From: Dallia pectoralis
Lineage: Eukaryota > Chordata > Actinopteri > Esociformes > Umbridae
NCBI GenBank assembly: GCA_029465975.1
Contig: CM055758.1
Location: 9,574,615-9,638,614, forward strand
Direction of reading: 5' to 3'
Length of the DNA stretch: 64,000 bases
Shown: positions 10,688 to 22,361 of the stretch, piece after piece
Position numbering within the stretch: position 1 is the stretch's first letter
How the letters are laid out: each line of letters begins with the position of its first letter
Position numbers and translations under genes: made by a program
Notes under the pieces: model-generated
Seen by the model: the letters and a program-made list of their open reading frames with translations, nothing else
The model's database searches: none
What the model was told of the DNA's origin: nothing

Positions 10688-11560
10688 CAGAATCAGAATT
10701 TATTCGCCATGTCTGTTTACACACACACAAGGATTTTTTCAGACCACTAGCTGCAGCGCTAGAACACACATTTTAAGACGTAGACAAAACAGGGCAAACA
10801 GAGCAGAACACACAACACGAACAGTCAAGAGACCCTGCCTATTTGGCGTACGTGCTGGGTAAATATAGGATGTGTAACATGTGTCTGAATGCAAGGGAGC
10901 GGTGTCCAGATGTGTGAACAGAAAAAGAAGAGCATTGTCCAGGTAAAGCATCAAATTGTGCATCAGAGCAATATCTATTTATACTATACAGTTGTACAAA
11001 AGAATATCAATGTCCAGTTATAGTACAGGATGTGCCACTGTGGTCGGTCATTCATATCAGAGCCAATAGTGTCCAGGGTGGGTAATGTTTGGGGGGGGGG
11101 TTTAAGGGCAGTCTAGTGCTAGATGCATATTCCTTAGACTCACCACCGAGGGGAAGAAGCTGTTCTTGTGGCGGGATGTTTTGGTTTTGATAGACCGTAG
11201 CCGTCTGCCAGAGGGCGGAGTTCTGAATAGTCCATATCACAGATTGGGGGAAGGGGGTCTGCCTCTATCTTTACTGCCAGCCTCAATGACCTGGCTTTGA
11301 ACAGATCATTGAAGGACGGCAGATTACAACCAATGGTTGTGACAGCACCAGGCGCTCAAAGGACTTGATAACCACAGAGGTCAGGGATCTTTGGTTTCTT
11401 GGGGACTGGGATGATGATGGTGGAGGATTTGATGCAGGCTGGTACGCTGCATGAGGACTCCAATGATTTATTGAAAACGTCTGAACACAGCAGCTAGCTG
11501 ATCACAACACAGTGGTTGAGGGTGGAGGCTCCATCAAAATCACCAACCGTCCTGCCTTGA
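10688..11560 (-). pseudogene. Decayed non-LTR retrotransposon (CR1/L2/Rex-type LINE) 3' part
   Basis: On the minus strand near 11350-11520 a reverse-transcriptase fragment is visible: VFNKSLESS, VPACIKSSTIIIPVPKKPKI and, in another frame, KSFERLVLS. This is the start of the polymerase domain in CR1/L2/Rex elements. At least one frameshift and stops break it. The region runs on to an end at 10688-10735 whose minus-strand form is rich in AATTCTGATTCTG, a 3' end type seen in fish LINEs. A run of ten G lies near 11090-11100. Confidence 0.75.
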
Positions 11561-11965
11561 ATTGTCTGTTAATGTACAGAAAGTCCAAAGACTTAAGAGT
11601 TTTCACCTAAATATACTGCAATTTTTTTTTTACGAAAATCTTCATCATGGTTTTGTAGCAAAATGTTGGCGGGTTCCCTCAGATAAGTACCCACAATCCC
11701 TGAGGTGATAGTAAGCGGGCCTAAGGGCCAAGCCAGGCACAATCTTCAAATACCAACATCAGACATCCAAAGATTCCCATTCATACATGCCCGCAGGCGA
11801 ACGCTCCACACACAGCCGGACTACATGTCCTCCCAGCTACACAACAGAGAGCCGGGACAAAGACACCCACGTATACAGACGGAGGCGAAGACAGAACGAC
11901 GGGAAATGGAGCGGATGCGAAGACGAGCAGCGTGACAGCATCTGCGGTGAACGTATTTACATAGG
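11561..11965. other. Unique spacer, nothing recognised
   Basis: About 400 bases of mixed sequence with no recognisable gene; the long open frames crossing it come from the neighbouring 12-bp array. Confidence 0.55.
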
Positions 11966-11967
11966 TC

Positions 11968-12616
11968 ATGTCTCTCCGTCCGTCTCTCCGTCCGTCTCTC
12001 CGTCCGTCTCTCCGTCCGTCTCTCCGTCCGTCTCTCCGTCCGTCTCTCCGTCCGTCTCTCCGTCCGTCTCTCCGTCCGTCTCTCCGTCCGTCTCTCCGTC
12101 CGTCTCTCCGTCCGTCTCTCCGTCCGTCTCTCCGTCCGTCTCTCCGTCCGTCTCTCCGTCCGTCTCTCCGTCCGTCTCTCCGTCCGTCTCTCCGTCCGTC
12201 TCTCCGTCCGTCTCTCCGTCCGTCTCTCCGTCCGTCTCTCCGTCCGTCTCTCCGTCCGTCTCTCCGTCCGTCTCTCCGTCCGTCTCTCCGTCCGTCTCTC
12301 CGTCCGTCTCTCCGTCCGTCTCTCCGTCCGTCTCTCCGTCCGTCTCTCCGTCCGTCTCTCCGTCCGTCTCTCCGTCCGTCTCTCCGTCCGTCTCTCCGTC
12401 CGTCTCTCCGTCCGTCTCTCCGTCCGTCTCTCCGTCCGTCTCTCCGTCCGTCTCTCCGTCCGTCTCTCCGTCGTCTGTCTGTCTGTCTGCCTGTCTGCCT
12501 GTCTGTCTGTCTGCCTGTCTGCCCGTCCGTCCGTCCGTCCGTCTCGCCCTCCCCCCCCCCCCGTCTTTCCCCCGCCTCTCCGTCCGTCTCCGTCCGTCTC
12601 TCCGTCCGTGACGTGT
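11968..12616. repeat. Minisatellite, 12-bp unit, about 42 identical copies plus CTGT/CCGT tail
   Basis: Positions 11970-12470 are unbroken copies of TCTCTCCGTCCG with no variant that I could see. They are followed by TCTGTCTGTCTGCCTG-type 4-bp repeats, a C-run at 12549-12562 and a few more partial units. Open frames occur in five of six readings (SPSV, LRPS, RRDG, ERRT, DGET), all artefacts. On the SFSWAP strand the RNA is purine-rich with GGAGA cores. Confidence 0.97.
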
Positions 12617-13385
12617 GACATATGATCCATAGAGACCGTGTATTTGCCGTGGCCACACTCAGCATTCTACCAGGGAACTCATCCCTGTCCAATTTATTTC
12701 ATTTTGGTCTGGGTACAAGCAGAGTGCTCTTAAATCTATGGCCTTGAATTTATGTACTGTATAAACTAATTAAAGTGAGCATAGACGGAGCCTGTGATTG
12801 AACGCAACAAATAGCCTTCAATAGCATCATTTCCTGTGGTCCCATCAATCCCACGGTTATTTTCAACTTGCCCTCGATTTTGTTACTTTGTGGAGAGAAT
12901 ATGAGAAAAATTAAAAAGGAAAAGAGGACTGCGTCGGTTCATCTAGATTTATTTGTATTTCTCTGCTGCATCCTGGTTTCTTTGGCACACTGTCATTATA
13001 GTACTCAATGCAATCGCAAAATCAAATCTTCAGAGCGGAGTACAATAAAACACTCTGAAGGAAAGAAAAGCCTAAGTGTTCTGTCAGGCATCTCTGGCTC
13101 GTGCGCTCTGGAAACCTCTCAGTTTCTTGATCCCAAGCAGATTTAGGGTTTGAACTATGCTGATCTGTAGTCTCCTGGGCGATTTCCTGTTTGGCAGAAG
13201 AGCAGGCATTATGGCTGACTAGAGGCTGATCGAGGGGTTAGGTACTGGTGTCGCCTAAAGGTCTGCTGTTTTTAATTGTAATCTGTTCAAGCCTGTTCAG
13301 TCCGTGCTAAGCTTGTAGCAAGATCCGGGCTATATCAGGATATTACGTAACCGTCAGGGATATCCATTCATAGAGAGTTGAGTCT
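12617..13385. other. Unique spacer, nothing recognised
   Basis: AT-rich sequence; a 92-codon plus-strand frame at 12868-13146 has no recognisable domain and is not called. Confidence 0.55.
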
Positions 13386-14862
13386 GGGTGGGTGAGGGCT
13401 GGGGGGTTTGGGCTAGTGTGGGCTGGGGGGTTTGGGCTAGTGTGAGCTTGGATATAGAGGAACAAGGGGGCGGGAGGGTTGGGCTAGTGTGAGCTTGGAT
13501 ATACAGGAACAGGGGGCTGGGGGTTTGGGCTAGTGTGAGCTTGGATATACAGGAACAGGGGGCTGGGGGGTTGGGCTAGTGTGAGCTTGGATATACAGGA
13601 ACAGGGGGCTGGGGGGTTGGGCTAGTGTGAGCTTGGATATACAGGAACACGGGGCTGGGGGGAACAGGGGGCTTTGGGCTAGTGTGAGCTTGGATATACA
13701 GGAACAGGGGGCTGGGGGGTTTGGGCTAGTGTGAGCTTGGATATACAGGAACAGGGGGCTGGGGGTTTGGGCTAGTGTGAGCTTGGATATACAGGAACAG
13801 GGGGCTGGGGGTTTGGGCTAGTGTGAGCTTGGATATACAGGAACAGGGGGGCTGGGGGGTTTGGGCTAGTGTGAGCTTGGATATACAGGAACAGGGGGGC
13901 TGGGGGGTTTGGGCTAGTGTGAGCTTGGATATACAGGAACACGGGGGCTGGGGGGTTGGGCTAGTGTGAGCTTGGATATACAGGAACACGGGGCTGGGGG
14001 TTTGGGCTAGTGTGAGCTTGGATATACAGGAACAGGGGGCTGGGGGTTTGGGCTAGTGTGAGCTTGGATATACAGGAACAGGGGGCTGGGGGTTTGGGCT
14101 AGTGTGAGCTTGGATATACAGGAACAGGGGGCTGGGGGGTTGGGCTAGTGTGAGCTTGGATATACAGGAACACGGGGGCTGGGGGTTTGGGCTAGTGTGA
14201 GCTTGGATATACAGGAACACGGGGCTGGGGGTTTGGGCTAGTGTGAGCTTGGATATACAGGAACAGGGGGCTGGGGGTTTGGGCTAGTGTGAGCTTGGAT
14301 ATACAGGAACACGGGGGCTGGGGGTTTGGGCTAGTGTGAGCTTGGATATACAGGAACACGGGGGCTGGGGGGTTTGGGCTAGTGTGAGCTTGGATATACA
14401 GGAACAGGGGGCTGGGGGTTTGGGCTAGTGTGAGCTTGGATATACAGGAACACGGGGCTGGGGGGTTTGGGCTAGTGTGAGCTTGGATATACAGGAACAG
14501 GGGGCTGGGGGTTTGGGCTAGTGTGAGCTTGGATATACAGGAACACGGGGCTGGGGGTTTGGGCTAGTGTGAGCTTGGATATACAGGAACAGGGGGCTGG
14601 GGGTTTGGGCTAGTGTGAGCTTGGATATACAGGAACAGGGGGCTGGGGGGTTGGGCTAGTGTGAGCTTGGATATACAGGAACACGGGGCTGGGGGTTTGG
14701 GCTAGTGTGAGCTTGGATATACAGGAACAGGGGGCTGGGGGTTTGGGCTAGTGTGAGCTTGGATATACAGGAACAGGGGGGGGCTGGGGGGTTTGGGCTA
14801 GTGTGAGCTTGGATATACAGGAACAGGGGGGGCCGGGGGGTTTGGGCTAGTGTGAGCTTGAA
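13386..14862. repeat. G-rich minisatellite, about 46-bp unit, about 31 copies
   Basis: The unit is GGGCTAGTGTGAGCTTGGAT then ATACAGGAAC then AGGGGGCTGGGGGTTT. The length varies by one to four bases because the G-runs (GGGG to GGGGGGG) vary, and A/C alternates in ACAGGG/ACACGGG. Three G-runs in close succession per unit make quadruplex formation plausible on the plus strand. Confidence 0.97.
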
Positions 14863-15645
14863 TAAACAGGAAGCGAGCCTGTTCTCTAGAAAGGTGCATT
14901 CATATCAAATGTAGATACCCGATCCCAATAAAATTTTGATTTGAGAATACGATATAAAATAAATGTTATTTTGGATTCCGTTGAACTGGTTGAGACATTT
15001 CACAGTACCCATGTACCCAGAACAGATCTTAGGGGTAATCCCTATGTTTCGGGTATTATGGCGGCGTTAATTAACGCCAGGTCGACAAACAGTAACATTA
15101 TTACACATTCACCAGTAGTAAGAACTTTTTCCAATGTTCATTTCTATTTGAAAAATGCATTCCTGCTCTTTCACACTTTTTCCTGGCACATTTCCTTAGG
15201 CAGTGATAACGTGAACTCTAGTGTTTGTACTTGCAGAGGAGGTGTCTTTTGTTGCCTAAAACCCTGACATTAACACACGGTAACCAGTAGACATGACTAT
15301 TTCACCATGGTATGTTGATTCATGCTCGCCGTTCCACTGCATGGTCATTAGTGCTATGAGGGACGCTATCATATGTTCAGCTAAATGTTCATTAGTTTGA
15401 ATAACAGCAAACGTACAGCCTTAAAGCTGTTTCAAGTCTGATGAAAAGCCTTCTGCTCATGTAAAGTAGACAGACCGGTTCTCTGGTCAGAACAAACATT
15501 GAAGTAAACAACAAAGAAGAGCTTCAGGGTGAACTTCAAAATAGCACAACACAATAGATGAGCAATTATATCAGCCAAAAGATGCCACTGGGCAGGATAA
15601 TTGGATGTATGGCAGGACACACAGAAAGCCCGGTTGCCCGTGGAG
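14863..15645. other. Unique spacer, nothing recognised
   Basis: Single-copy-looking sequence; a 108-codon frame at 14941-15267 has no recognised domain and no splice or homology support. Confidence 0.55.
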
Positions 15646-15820
15646 ACCACACAGAGACCACACTCTGATTGGCTGTGGAGACCACACAGAGACCACACTC
15701 TGATTGGCTGTGGAGACCACACTCTGATTGGCTGTAGAGACCACACAGAGACCACACTCTGATTGGCTGTGGAGACCACACTCTGATTGGCTGTAGAGAC
15801 CACACTCTGATTGGCTGTGG
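15646..15820. repeat. Minisatellite with 24- and 35-bp alternating units, six CCAAT boxes
   Basis: Units built from GACCACACAGA, GACCACACTCT and GATTGGCTGTGGA. Six copies of CTGATTGGCTGT are present, each giving AGCCAATCA (NF-Y consensus) on the minus strand. Confidence 0.93.
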
Positions 15821-15956
15821 AATAACAGCACTACGGTTCACCAAGCTGTCTGACTCTACAAGACAGAGACAAAGTACCCAACACATTCCTACTGACTGAG
15901 CAGAGTAACTCTGTGTATCAGTGAATATGGACCATTGACAAGAGAGACACATGGAA

Positions 15957-16463
15957 ACACCAGCGTTAAGCCCCTAGCGTCGGCATTAAGCCCACCACAC
16001 CGGCGTTAAGCCCCCCACACCGGCGTTAAGCCCCCCACACCGGCGTTAAGCCCCCCACACCAGCGTTAAGCCCCCACACCAGCGTTAAGCCCCCACACCA
16101 GCGTTAAGCCCCCACACCAGCGTTAAGCCCCCACACCAGCGTTAAGCCCCCACACCAGCGTTAAGCCCCCACACCAGCGTTAAGCCCCCACACCAGCGTT
16201 AAGCCCCCACACCAGCGTTAAGCCCCCACACCAGCGTTAAGCCCCCACACCAGCGTTAAGCCCCCACACCAGCGTTAAGCCCCCACACCAGCGTTAAGCC
16301 CCCACACCAGCGTTAAGCCCCTACACCAGCGTTAAGCCCCCCACACCAGCGTTAAGCCCCCTACACCAGCGTTAAGCCCCCCACACCAGCGTTAAGCCCC
16401 CTACACCAGCGTTAAGCCCCCTACACCAGCGTTAAGCCCCCTACACCAGCGTTAAGCCCCTTA
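15957..16463. repeat. Minisatellite, 19-20-bp unit, about 26 copies
   Basis: The unit is CCAGCGTTAAGCCCCCACA. Early copies have CCGGCG and an extra C; the central block is uniform; the last copies have CCCCCTACA. The graded ends indicate expansion in the middle. Confidence 0.96.
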
Positions 16464-16842
16464 CACTGGTCGTAAGTCCAAATCCCTCACATTCAGACCC
16501 TACAGTTGAGGCCTGGATCAGGCTAAACAGCAGAAGTGAAAAAGCACCACTGCAATGACAGCGGAACTTAGCACATCTGTTACAGTGCGTGTTCAGATTG
16601 ACTATACAAACGGACGAGCCTCTAGCAGCCAAATAGTATAGCGTTTTTCTTGCATCCTCATTGCCAGCGTAATTAATGATGTGCATTAACGTCCCAGGGG
16701 ATACCACCGGGTTACTCCGCTTGATGCGAGGCAGCCACTCACAGACGCTGACAAGCTTTAAGCTGCGAAGCAACAGCCTTTAAAATGGCCCGTGGTGCTC
16801 GTGTGGGCAAATGACTGTAAAATAACAGCCCTACTCCGTGCG

Positions 16843-16891
<49 letters not shown>

Positions 16892-16974
16892 ACCAAGTAA
16901 ACCAAGGAAAATGCAGGACAGTGTTCAGTTGTTTATTTTAGAGAGCTGCGGCAGATCAAAGCAAAGGTGTCCAA
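16464..16974. other. Unique spacer with a long GT microsatellite
   Basis: (GT)n of about 20 copies at 16848-16888; the remainder is single-copy-looking with no recognised gene. Confidence 0.8.
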
Positions 16975-16977
16975 ATG

Positions 16978-18210
16978 AGCATGGATGTATCTCATATTTG
17001 TTAAGGACCCATTTGATAATGCACTAGAATACATGGATTGTATCTCATATTTGTTAAGGACCCATTTGATAATGCACTAGAATACATGGATTGTATCTCA
17101 TATTTGTTAAGGACCCATTTGATAATGCACTTGGATTGTATCTCATATTTGTTAAGGACCCATTTGATAATGCACTAGAATACATGGATTGTATCTCAGA
17201 ATTTGATAATGCATGAATACATGATTGTATCTCATATTTGTTAAGGACCCATTTGATAATGCACTAGAATACATGGATTGTATCTCATATTTGTTAAGGA
17301 CCCATTTGATAATGCACTAGAATACATGGATTGTATCTCATATTTGTTAAGGACCCATTTGATAATGCACTAGAATACATGGATTGTATCTCATATTTGT
17401 TAAGGACCCATTTGATAATGCACTAGAATACATGGATTGTATCTCATATTTGTTAAGGACCCATTTGATAATGCACTAGAATACATGGATTGTATCTCAT
17501 ATTTGTTAAGGACCCATTTGATAATGCACTAGAATACATGGATTGTATCTCATTTGATAATGCACTGTTATTGTATCTCATATTTGTTAAGACCCATTTG
17601 ATAATGCACTAGAATACATGGATTGTATCTCATATTTGTTAAGGACCCATTTGATAATGCACTAGAATACATGGATTGTATCTCATATTTGTTAAGGACC
17701 CATTTGATAATGCACTAGAATACATGGATTGTATCTCATATTTGTTAAGGACCCATTTGATAATGCACTAGAATACATGGATTGTATCTCATATTTGTTA
17801 AGGACCCATTTGATAATGCACTAGAATACATGGATTGTATCTCATATTTGTTAAGGACCCATTTGATAATGCACTAGAATACATGGATTGTATCTCATAT
17901 TTGTTAAGGACCCATTTGATAATGCACTAGAATACATGGATTTCATCTCATATTTGTTAAGGACCCATTTGATAATGCACTAGAATACATGGATTGTATC
18001 TCATATTTGTTAAGGACCCATTTGATAATGCACTTGAATACATGGATTTCATCTCATATTTGTTAAGGACCCATTTGATAATGCACTAGAATACATGGAT
18101 TGTATCTCATATTTGTTAAGGACCCATTTGATAATGCACTAGAATACATGGATTTTATCTCATATTTGTTAAGGACCCATTTGATAATGCACTAGAATAC
18201 ATGGATTTCA
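16978..18210. repeat. AT-rich minisatellite, 53-bp unit, about 23 copies
   Basis: The unit starts ATGGATTGTATCTCATATTT, continues GTTAAGGACCCATTTGATAA and ends TGCACTAGAATAC. A few copies are internally deleted (near 17130, 17200 and 17550). The last copies carry ATTTCATC or ATTTTATC instead of ATTGTATC. Confidence 0.97.
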
Positions 18211-18752
18211 TGACTCAGCTTTTCAAATAAAACGACTTCGTTAAACAATTAATTTTCAACAATCTGAGCTGACATACCACGTTTCGTCAAAGCCATCGTT
18301 TGACACAGGGCTTTTATTCACAACCTCCATGCAAATTCACTCTGTAGTCCCCGCAAAAAAAGTGATTACATTTTAGAGTTCAGAATAGGCAACATGGCAA
18401 CGACGACAGCAATGATTAAGAAGACCCTTCTGTGTTCCTTCCCTTCCAGAATGTTCCTCATTTAAGTCAATCACCCAGCTCCCCTTTCAGGACTTAAACC
18501 CGAGAGGCGCACATCGTACCACAAGCCTCTTCTGAAAAATATATGACTCACTTCCCCTGCTCTCCGTTTTTGTCTCTGTTATTTTCCTTGACAGGCCCCT
18601 TGCTAAAGCCAGTTAGCATTTCTCAGTGTTTCTGACAAGCTCCCGTCACAGACCTAACCCCAGATGAAATGCTGCCTCAAAGGAAATGGAAATCTCTGCT
18701 GTAAATCTCCTGCTGACAGTTGACTCTCCCTATGAGGGAGGCAAACTGTGTC
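18211..18752. other. Unique spacer, nothing recognised
   Basis: Single-copy-looking intron sequence. Confidence 0.55.
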
Positions 18753-19204
18753 ACGTCACCTCTTCATAAGTGAACACTAACCCTACTTCACAGTCACCAC
18801 TTCATAAGTGAACACTAGCCCTACTTCACTGTCACCTCTTTATAAGTGAACACTAGCCCTACTTCACTGTCACCATCTTCATAAGTGAACACTAGCTCTA
18901 CTTCACAGTCACCACTTCATAAGTGAACACTAACCCTACTTCACAGTCACCACTTCATAAGTGAACACTAACCCTACTTCACAGTCACCACTTCATAAGT
19001 GAACACTAACCCTACTTCACAGTCACCACTTCATAAGTGAACACTAGCCCTACTTCACAGTCACCATTTCATAAGTGAACACTAACCCTACTTCACAGTC
19101 ACCACTTCATAAGTGAACACTAGCCCTACTTCACAGTCACCATTTCATAAGTGAACACTAGCCCTACTTCACAGTCACCACTTCATAAGTGAACACTAAC
19201 CCTA
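18753..19204. repeat. Minisatellite, 38-bp unit, about 12 copies
   Basis: The unit begins ACTTCATAAGTGAACACTAA and ends CCCTACTTCACAGTCACC. ACTAACCC/ACTAGCCC variants are interspersed. Confidence 0.95.
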
Positions 19205-19760
19205 AGACGGCTATTCTGAGAGGTTTAGTGTTTGCCATTAACTGTGCCACTCATTAGAAGTCGATGACGTCTTTAAAACAACGACAACCTAAAGCCAACA
19301 TGTGAAAGCACAGCTGGCCAGAGTGACAGAGAAGCCATCAAGGGACTCCAGCCAGCACCACCTGGATAAACAGGTCTGTGGCCGGGACTTCACCCATTGG
19401 GCAGCCATGAGAGGAAGCTGACAAAGTCTATCTACTGTGAAATGACACATCAAACATCAAACAATTTCTCTTGTCTTGTTTTCTCTTTCAAGTGGCTTAC
19501 TCTTGCTTGTCACACCGTTGCCAAAGGTGGAAAAGACCCAACTGGGCCTTTTTATGGGTGCCACTTTTTTCAAAACTTCCCAAAAAGGGTGCTCTTATTT
19601 GGAGGCATTTTCTTTTTTTTACCTTTTCAGTGAGAGCTGTAGAAACTGCTCAGTCTTCAGCTGCACACTTAGAAGATACACTCATAAACTATGAATCACC
19701 ATAAACATCCTGTAAACAAAGTGCCCTCAGCGTACAGACAAGTCTTAACAGAACATACAC
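19205..19760. other. Unique spacer, nothing recognised
   Basis: Single-copy-looking; overlapping 70-80-codon frames near 19397-19704 have no recognisable domain. Confidence 0.55.
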
Positions 19761-19764
19761 AGCT

Positions 19765-20215
19765 CTCACTGTACACTGTAAACAAAAACACACACACACC
19801 CCCTCTCTACACTGTAAACAGAAACACACACACCACTGTCTCACTACACTGTAAACAGAAACACACACACCCCTGTCTCTACACTGTAAACAGAAACACA
19901 CACACCACTGTCTCTACACTGTAAACAGAAACACACACACCACTGTCTCACTACACTGTAAACAGAAACACACACACACCACTGTCTCACTACAGTGTAA
20001 ACAGAAACACAAACACCCCTGTCTCTGAACACTGTAAACAGAAACACACACACAACTGTCTCTCAACACTGTAAACAGAAACACACACACCCCTGTCTCT
20101 CGACACAGTAAATAGAAACACACACATATCTCTCTCTCTCCACACAGAAGACCGAAACACACACATCTTTCTCTCTTTCTCTCTCTCACCACACAGTTGA
20201 CAGAAACACACACTG
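19765..20215. repeat. Minisatellite, about 35-38-bp unit with CA core, about 12 copies
   Basis: The unit is ACACTGTAAACAGAAACACA then CACACCACTGTCTCT. Later copies degrade to CTCTCTCT-rich variants. Cys-rich minus-strand frames (CVFLFTV) are artefacts of the period. Confidence 0.93.
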
Positions 20216-20733
20216 AAGGCCCATATGGGAGACGGATGAGTCGAGACATTTTTTGTTGTTTTGCAATGGAACGTATCCGATACACCTTCCTAGGTCGACG
20301 TAAGTGTTTCTGCTAAAGCTCCCTAAGAACACCCTCCCAATAAAAGCTGAATGAATTAAAATGGCGGTTCGGAAACCTCCAACCAACAGTACAGATGGAT
20401 GCAGTTCCATGTACCTTATGATGCCTCCCTGGCGTCAGCGTTTGACGGGGCTTCTCATTGCAGTCAGAGGTTATATAAACAAACTCGCCGTGACAACCTT
20501 GCAGTGAGAGCTTGTCGTGAGGCGCACGTGTTGGCCTAATCTGTTCTCTCCCTCACTGGATCAGCCGTCGTTCACTACAGCCCGTTAGCAGCTTACAACA
20601 AAATAGGAACATGAAATATACAGGACAGGCTGGGTAGAGGCGTGGTGAATGAGAGGAGAGTGGGTATGTGGTAGACACAGAGAAAATAAATGATGGCACA
20701 ATAATGGAAGGCTTACCACCGCCATGTGTACCG
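20216..20733. other. Unique spacer, nothing recognised
   Basis: Single-copy-looking sequence up to the TA target site of the Tc1-like insertion. Confidence 0.55.
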
Positions 20734-20735
20734 TA

Positions 20736-22359
20736 CAGTGCCTTGCAAAAGTATTCGGCCCCCTTGAACTTTTCGACCTTTTGCCACATTTCAGGCTTCA
20801 AACATGAAGATATACAACTGTATTTTCTGGTGAAGAATCCACAACAAGTGGGACACAATCATGAAGTGGAACGAAATTTATTGGATATTTCAAACCTTTT
20901 TAACAAATTAAAAACTGGAAAATTGGGCGTGCGAAATTATTCAGCCCCCTTAAGTTAATACTTTGTAGCGCCACCTTTTGCTGCGATTACAGCTGTAAGT
21001 CGCTTGGGGTATGTCAGTTTGGCACATCGAGAGACTGAAATCTTTGCCCATTCCTCCTTGCAAAACACCTCGAGCTCAGTGAGGTTGGATGGAGAGCGTT
21101 TGTGAACAGCAGTTTTCAGTTCTTTCCACAGATTCTCGATTGGATTCAGGTCTGGACTTTGACTTGGCCATTCTAACACCTGGATATGTTTATTTGTGAA
21201 CCATTCCATTGTATATTTTGCTTTATGTTTTGGATCATTGTCTTGTTGGAAGACAAATCTCCGTCCCAGTCTCAGGTCTTTTGCAGACTCCATCAGGTTT
21301 TCTTCCAGAATGGTCCTGTATTTGGCTCCATCCATCTTCCCATCAATTTTAACCATCTTCCCTGTCCCTGCTGAAGAAAAGCAGGCCCAAACCATGAGAC
21401 TGCCACCACCATGTTTGACAGTGGGGATGGTGTGTTCAGGGTGATGAGCTGTGTTGCTTTTACGCCAAACATAACGTTTTGCATTGTTGCCAAAAAGTTC
21501 GATTTTGGTTTCATCTGACCAGAGCACCTTCTTCCACATGTTTGGTGTGTCTCCCAGGTGGCTTGTGGCAAACTTTAAACTACACTTTTTATGGATATCT
21601 TTAAGAAATGGCTTTCTTCTTGCCACTCTTCCATAAAGGCCAGCTTTGTGCAGTATACGACTGATTGTTGTCCTATGGACAGAGTCTCCCACCTCAGCTG
21701 TAGATCTCTGCAGTTCATCCAGAGTGATCATGGGCCTCTTGACTGCATCTCTGATCAGTCTTCTCCTTGTATGAGCTGAAAGTTTAGAGGGACGGCCGGG
21801 TCTTGGTAGATTTGCAGTGGTCTGATACTCCTTCCATTTCAATATTATCGCTTGCACAGTGCTCCTTGGGATGTTTAAGGCTTGGGAAATCGTTTTGTAT
21901 CCAAATCCGGCTTTAAACTTATCAACAACAGTATCTCGGACCTGCCTGGTGTGTTCCTTGTTCTTCATGACGCTCTCTGTGCTTTAAACGGACCTATGAG
22001 TCTATCACAGAGCAGGTGCATTTATACGGAGACTTGATTACACACAGGTGGATTCTATTTATCATCATTAGTCATTTAGGTCAACATTGGATCATTCAGA
22101 GATCCTCACTGAACTTCTGGAGAGAGTTTGCTGCACTGAAAGTAAAGGGGCTGAATAATTTCGCACGCCCAATTTTCCAGTTTTTAACTTGTTAAAAAGG
22201 TTTGAAATATCCAATAAATTTCGTTCCACTTCATGATTGTGTCCCACTTGTTGTGGATTCTTCACCAGAAAATACAGTTGTATATCTTCATGTTTGAAGC
22301 CTGAAATGTGGCAAAAGGTCGAAAAGTTCAAGGGGGCCGAATACTTTTGCAAGGCACTG
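20736..22359 (-). mobile_element. Apparently complete Tc1-like transposon
   Basis: A 1624-bp element flanked by the TA dinucleotides expected for Tc1/mariner insertion (20734-20735 and 22360-22361). The termini are CAGTGCCTTGCAAAAGTATT and its inverted copy. The inverted repeats extend about 210 bp (20736 to about 20946 and about 22148-22359). By eye they differ at a single position over that length (ACAAATTAA versus ACAAGTTAA). Such near identity and an open transposase suggest a young insertion. It sits in the SFSWAP intron between 26299 and 5470, in the same orientation as the gene. Confidence 0.96.
20955..21968 (-). CDS. Tc1-like DD34E transposase, open full-length frame
   Basis: 337 codons from ATG to stop, the usual length for the family. 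Residues 1-120 hold the two helix-turn-helix units (DKFKAGFGYKTISQALNIPR and RTTISRILHKAGLYGR) separated by a GRPR-like hook, PRPGRPSK. The catalytic domain has D152 (VLWSDETKIELFG), a glycine-rich KHGGGSLMVWACFS, D243 (FQQDNDPKH) and E278 (DLNPIENLWKELK). There are exactly 34 residues between D243 and E278. The C-terminus AAKGGATKY is the normal family end. The enzyme would bind the inverted repeats and cut and paste at TA. No frameshift or stop was seen; whether it is expressed is unknown. Confidence 0.95.
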   Translation of the reverse strand: MKNKEHTRQVRDTVVDKFKAGFGYKTISQALNIPRSTVQAIILKWKEYQTTANLPRPGRPSKLSAHTRRRLIRDAVKRPMITLDELQRSTAEVGDSVHRTTISRILHKAGLYGRVARRKPFLKDIHKKCSLKFATSHLGDTPNMWKKVLWSDETKIELFGNNAKRYVWRKSNTAHHPEHTIPTVKHGGGSLMVWACFSSAGTGKMVKIDGKMDGAKYRTILEENLMESAKDLRLGRRFVFQQDNDPKHKAKYTMEWFTNKHIQVLEWPSQSPDLNPIENLWKELKTAVHKRSPSNLTELEVFCKEEWAKISVSRCAKLTYPKRLTAVIAAKGGATKY

Positions 22360-22361
22360 TA

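Noticed and set aside
11781..12692. Open frames in nearly every reading, including an Arg/Asp-rich 303-codon one
   Set aside because: Product of a 12-bp repeat lacking stop codons in any frame; no gene signals.
20668..20958. Matching 70-residue peptides read outward from both ends of the Tc1-like element
   Set aside because: They are translations of the 210-bp terminal inverted repeats, not a second gene.
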